A stretch of 33,025 nt of DNA. Source: Chloroflexota bacterium (lineage in GTDB: Bacteria > Chloroflexota > Dehalococcoidia > SM23-28-2 > RBG-16-64-32). The first letter of the stretch is position 1. The number at the start of each line of letters is the position of its first letter. The stretch is taken from contig VBJT01000122.1 of assembly GCA_005880075.1 (NCBI GenBank), positions 1 to 33,025 of the forward strand, in the 5' to 3' direction. The translations under genes were made by a program, and so were the position numbers. Of the stretch, positions 30,032 through 33,025 are shown piece after piece. The notes under the pieces were generated by a model. It worked only from the letters and a program-made list of their open reading frames with translations. It searched no databases and was not told the DNA's origin.

Positions 30032-30760
30032 GTGATATTTTTTGCAGCTCTGATCGGTTTCGCCGTGGGCCACCTCGTCCACCTCCTCTTCGACCGCTTC
30101 TTCAGCGGAGAGCCAGTGCGCGGGCCGCTCTACGAATGTCCGGCCTGCCGTTCACCTGTTAGACCGGTCGCGGCCATACCCTACGCCACCGTGGTCCTTT
30201 CCGGCGGCCGCTGTCCCAACTGCCGCGAGAAACTGCCCTGGCGCGCGGTGATACTTCCAGCCGGCGCAGCGGGCCTTTTCGCCCTGTCGTACCTGGCGTT
30301 CGATGAATTGGCCGCCGGCCTCCTGGGTGGGTTGTTCGCAACCGTCTTCTTGACCCTCACTCTTACCGACCTAGAACGCCGGCTGCTTCCGAACCGCATC
30401 GTCTACCCTTCGATTCTGCTGGCGATTGCCTTCTGTTGGGCCTGGCCGGACACGACCTGGGTGCAGATCCTGGCGGGCGGCGCCGTTGCGATAGCGATCG
30501 CCGTGCTCATCTACCTCTTCTCACTGTTGTTCGGCCCGGAAGCCTTCGGGATGGGCGACGTCAAAATGATCGTCCTCATCGGGTTTGTCGTCGGATTCCC
30601 GGCCGTGATTGTTGCCGTATTGCTCGGGACCGTCGCTGCGGGGATTGTCGCCGCTGTTCTGGTTGTTACCCGCCTGCGCGGGCTACGAGACTACGTGGCT
30701 CATGGGCCCTTTCTGGCCCTGGGCGCCGTCCTGGCGCTGTTGGCCCAGCATAGTCATTGA
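30032..30760 (+). CDS. Prepilin peptidase (A24 family, PilD/TadV-like)
   Basis: The 242-residue membrane protein has the zinc-binding cysteine pairs Cys36/Cys39 (YECPACR) and Cys61/Cys64 (GRCPNCREK) of a PilD-type N-methylation region. It also has the two catalytic Asp: Asp113 in TLTDLERRLLPNRIVYPS and Asp176 in AFGMGDVKMIVLIG. About seven hydrophobic helices are visible. It would cleave the Flp and TadE leaders encoded at 27403-28617. The start GTG 30032 has only a weak ribosome-binding site (GAGTAA). The N-terminal segment is shorter than in PilD, so methylation ability is uncertain. No ECF promoter was found upstream, unlike its neighbours. Confidence 0.9.
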   Translation: MIFFAALIGFAVGHLVHLLFDRFFSGEPVRGPLYECPACRSPVRPVAAIPYATVVLSGGRCPNCREKLPWRAVILPAGAAGLFALSYLAFDELAAGLLGGLFATVFLTLTLTDLERRLLPNRIVYPSILLAIAFCWAWPDTTWVQILAGGAVAIAIAVLIYLFSLLFGPEAFGMGDVKMIVLIGFVVGFPAVIVAVLLGTVAAGIVAAVLVVTRLRGLRDYVAHGPFLALGAVLALLAQHSH

Positions 30761-30794
30761 ATGCTAATCGAATAAGCGAATCGGGTGCGCTTCG

Positions 30795-30823
30795 TGTAAC
30801 GGCCGGCGATAGGGGCCAGTCCT
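30795..30823 (+). promoter_or_regulatory. ECF-type promoter of the methyltransferase-family gene
   Basis: TGTAAC (30795-30800), 17 bases, then AGTCCT (30818-30823). The -10 is the least typical of the set. Upstream GAATCGGGTG-N6-GTGTAACGG matches the flp1 promoter in 18 of 19 fixed positions outside the N6, which strengthens the call. Confidence 0.58.
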
Positions 30824-30868
30824 ACTCAGCGTGAGGGCGCCATTGGTTGCGCCACACTAGGAGGACTA

Positions 30869-31446
30869 ATGGCGACGGTACAGACCGCGCTCCCGCTGCG
30901 TAGACAACTGATCCGAGCTCTGACCAAGCTCGAGAACACTTTCCCAGCGCTCGTCTGGTTCTTCCTTGTGGTCTTCCAGCTCGCCAAAGCCTACGAAACC
31001 CCCTGGGTTTCCACCATCGGCCTCCTAATGATCAACTCGGTTGCGATGGTCCTCTTCCTGACTCGTCGAGATGCGTCGCGGATCGGGAACGTCTGGGAAG
31101 GCTTGCTGGCGGTTTCAGGCACCTTCGTGGTTACTCTGCTGCTCATCGTCTCGGATGACGACGAGGCGACGCTCGGGCCCGGGGCATCACCTCTCGCGAC
31201 CTTCCTCCAGTGCATCGGTATCGCCGGATGGGCGGCCTCGCTCTTCGCGCTCGGTCGGAGCCTGGGGATAGCTCCTGCGGACCGAGGGCTTGTCCGGCAC
31301 GGGCCTTATCGCTTTATCAGGCATCCCCTCTACGCCTTTGGGCAGCGCTCCAGATCGGCCGGATCGTCCGCGAGGAGAGGATCATCGGCGGCTACGAGCA
31401 GTACCGGCAGCAAGTTCGCTGGCGCCTGATCCCGTTCGTCTGGTAG
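30869..31446 (+). pseudogene. Isoprenylcysteine carboxyl methyltransferase-family membrane protein with internal deletion
   Basis: The N-terminal part has four hydrophobic helices (PALVWFFLVVFQLAKAYETP and others), then the conserved GLVRHGPYRFIRHPLYAF of ICMT/PEMT-type methyltransferases (cofactor site). The frame breaks at about 31340, and the family C-terminus continues in another frame: LQIGRIVREERIIGGYEQYR, QQVRWRLIPFVW, stop 31444-31446. About 30 residues that should form a membrane helix between the two are lost along with the frame. AGGAGG lies 5 bases before ATG 30869. Loss of the helix should abolish activity. An assembly error is possible. The substrate is unknown (lipid or small molecule). 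Confidence 0.75.
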
Positions 31447-31545
31447 GCAGTGGCTCGCGGCTTCCCGTCTTCCCGTTTTCGCCGCTGCGGGTTGAACCCG
31501 CAGGTCACTGACAACTGACCACGGATAACTGACGACGAATCGCGC

Positions 31546-31551
31546 TATCAT
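31546..31551 (+). promoter_or_regulatory. TAnnnT -10 box 6 bases from the grpB start codon
   Basis: TATCAT ends exactly 6 bases before ATG 31558, with no ribosome-binding site between. It is the third instance of this exact spacing in the window and indicates probable leaderless transcription. Confidence 0.4.
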
Positions 31552-31557
31552 ACGGCC

Positions 31558-32130
31558 ATGTCGCCGGCCGTCTCGGACACCATCTATCTTGCCGATTACG
31601 ATCCCCGCTGGCCGCAGCTTTTCGAAGACGAGCGAGCGCGCTTGCAAGCTGCCATCGGCGAATGGGCAGCGGACATCCAGCACGTTGGCAGCACGTCGAT
31701 ACCGGGCATCGCGGCCAAACCGATCATCGACATCGCGGTCCACCTGAGATCGCTCGTCGACGCGCTCTACTGCATCACCCCGCTCATGGAACTCGGATAC
31801 GAGTGCCTCGGCGAGTTCGGCATCCCCGGCCGCATCTACTTCCGCAAACGGACTCACCAGCCGGTCCGCGGCCAGAGTCACGACGGCATCGGGCGCACAC
31901 ACCAGATCCACATGTACGAGCGCACCAACGATCAGTACGAGAAGCAGATCGTCTTCCGCGACTACCTTCGCTCCCATGCGGACGCCCGAGAGGCCTACGA
32001 AGCCCTCAAGCGCCAGCTGGCGGAGCGGCACGCGGGCGATGTGGAGGCGTACGCGTTGGCGAAGAGCGATTTCGTCATCGAGGTCCTCGCACGGGCCCGC
32101 AGCGAACGCGATGGGGCTCCGGCCGGCTAA
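31558..32130 (+). CDS. GrpB family (UPF0157) nucleotidyltransferase-fold protein
   Basis: The 190-residue protein shows the GrpB pattern: LADYDPRWPQLFEDERARLQ at the N-terminus, IQHVGSTSIPGIAAKPIIDI with the nucleotidyltransferase-like GSTS...DI core, then RTHQIHMYERTN and IVFRDYLRSHADAREAYEAL. The C-terminus has YALAKSDFVIEVLARA. Members have a minimal nucleotidyltransferase fold; the substrate is unknown, and some are fused to CoaE. The last base of its stop is the first base of the phzF-like ATG (TAATG), so the two are co-translated. Confidence 0.9.
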   Translation: MSPAVSDTIYLADYDPRWPQLFEDERARLQAAIGEWAADIQHVGSTSIPGIAAKPIIDIAVHLRSLVDALYCITPLMELGYECLGEFGIPGRIYFRKRTHQPVRGQSHDGIGRTHQIHMYERTNDQYEKQIVFRDYLRSHADAREAYEALKRQLAERHAGDVEAYALAKSDFVIEVLARARSERDGAPAG

Positions 32131-33001
32131 TGGCCGTGCATCGCTTCAAGCAAGTCGACGTCTTCACCGCCCGGCCGTTCTTCGGGAACCCGGTCGCCGT
32201 CGTGCTCGACGCAGACGATATCGCGGACGAAGAGATGCAGCGGATCGCCGCCTGGACGAACCTCTCGGAGACGACGTTCGTGCTCAAGCCGACGATCACG
32301 CAACCCGCTTACCGTCTGCGGATCTTCACGCCTGCCCACGAACTGCCCTTCGCGGGCCACCCAACGATCGGCTCGTGCCACGCAGTCATCGAGGGCGGTA
32401 TCGTTACGCCGAAAGATGGGCGACTGGTCCAGGAGTGCGGCGCCGGCAACCTGCCACTTCGCATCGAGGGCGCGGGGGCGCAACGCAGAAATTGGGTGGA
32501 GGCGCCCGAGGCGAAGCTGATGGGTGAGCACCCGGAGTTGTCCTCGACCCTTTCTGACGTGCTTGGAAGCCCAATCGCTGAATCGCCGGCCCCGACGGCA
32601 TTCCGCAACGGCCCCACCTGGCTCTTCGTCCGATTCGAGACCGAGCCCGCGGTGGCGGCGCTCAAGCCGGACATATCCGCACTTGCGAAGCTCAGCCCGG
32701 CCGTCACCGGCGTCGCTGCATTTGCCTTCGTCAACGGCGAGCAATTTGCCGTCCACATACGCTGTTCGCGCCGGCAGCTGGTGTGCCGGAGGACCCGGTC
32801 ACGGGCAGCGCCAACGCGGCTCTGCCGGCGTATCTCGTCCACCACGGCCTCCTGGAAAAAACGGGCCGCGAGTACATCGCGACGCAGGCGACAGAGATGG
32901 GCCGCGATGGCCGCGTCCACGTCCGCATCCTCGACGACACTGGTCGCGCGGAGATCGGCGGCCAGGCGGTGACGGTGATCGATGGTGAGATACGGCTGTG
33001 A
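32130..33001 (+). pseudogene. PhzF family isomerase/epimerase-like protein, one-base frameshift
   Basis: Codons from ATG 32130 give a standard PhzF start: FKQVDVFTARPFFGNPVAVV, WTNLSETTFVLKP with the conserved catalytic Glu, and RIFTPAHELPFAGHPTIGSC. After FAVHIR (about 32761) the expected LFAPAAGVPEDPVTGSANAA lies one frame over and runs to the TGA at 32999-33001, ending GGQAVTVIDGEIRL. Adding one base near 32762 restores a full-length protein of about 290 residues. All motifs are otherwise intact, so a sequencing error or very recent mutation is likely. Function within the diaminopimelate-epimerase-like fold is unknown. Confidence 0.82.
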
Positions 33002-33025
33002 CGGAGTACGCTCTCTATCTCGAGT
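32998..33025 (+). CDS. Start of a downstream gene (partial)
   Basis: GTG 32998 overlaps the PhzF stop as GTGA, and the frame stays open to the window edge (MTEYALYLE). Only nine codons are visible, so no family can be named. Confidence 0.4.

Overview
The window is high-GC, densely packed bacterial DNA. It resembles a monoderm Chloroflexota genome (Dehalococcoidia or SAR202-like). The evidence is three F420-type luciferase-like (LLM) oxidoreductases, a Flp/Tad pilus locus with no secretin, short or absent mRNA leaders, and GlcDEF-type glycolate oxidation. The assignment is inference, because there is no rRNA or tRNA in the window.

Layout. 1-1908: a GAF-PAS-GAF sensor (partial, minus) divergent from a single-domain response regulator. 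1957-7009: catabolic/redox genes (two LLM oxidoreductases, a VOC protein, an acyl-CoA dehydrogenase, a lipoprotein, a DUF59 protein and a SelW-like protein); four of them are broken by frameshifts or small internal deletions. The SelW-like gene has an in-frame TGA in a CxxU position and a downstream hairpin that fits a bacterial SECIS. 7006-10655: polyprenyl synthase, YjbQ, DUF1059, an OB-fold-like protein, a hypothetical protein and an intact LLM oxidoreductase. 10833-17792: glycerol kinase, a degenerate beta-lactamase-like secreted protein, and the glcD-glcE-glcF glycolate oxidase operon. 18072-20468: an ECF sigma factor overlapping a membrane-anchored anti-sigma-like gene, then a small membrane-anchored protein. 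20545-28617 (minus): a Tad/Flp pilus locus (two Flp pilins, TadE, CpaB, CpaE, TadA, TadB, TadC) whose operon ends in two paralogous XRE regulators and a 59-residue HTH-less microprotein resembling their C-termini. 28839-31446: a PAP2 phosphatase, a prepilin peptidase and an isoprenylcysteine methyltransferase-family protein. 31558-33025: GrpB, a frameshifted PhzF protein and the start of another gene.

How the parts fit. The most striking pattern is an ECF-type promoter, TGTAAC-N16/17-(C/A)(G/A)TC, upstream of six transcription units: the sigma gene itself, cpaB (the tad operon), each flp pilin, the PAP2 gene and the methyltransferase gene. TGTAAC hexamers noticed inside genes lack the matching -10. 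This implies a local, autoregulated ECF regulon controlling pilus assembly and membrane/envelope enzymes. Rho-independent terminators separate flp2 from flp1 and tadE from cpaB, so the pilus locus is three separately driven modules. The second notable pattern is a run of genes that lost a short out-of-frame internal segment, often including a signature motif. This could be real decay or an assembly artefact.
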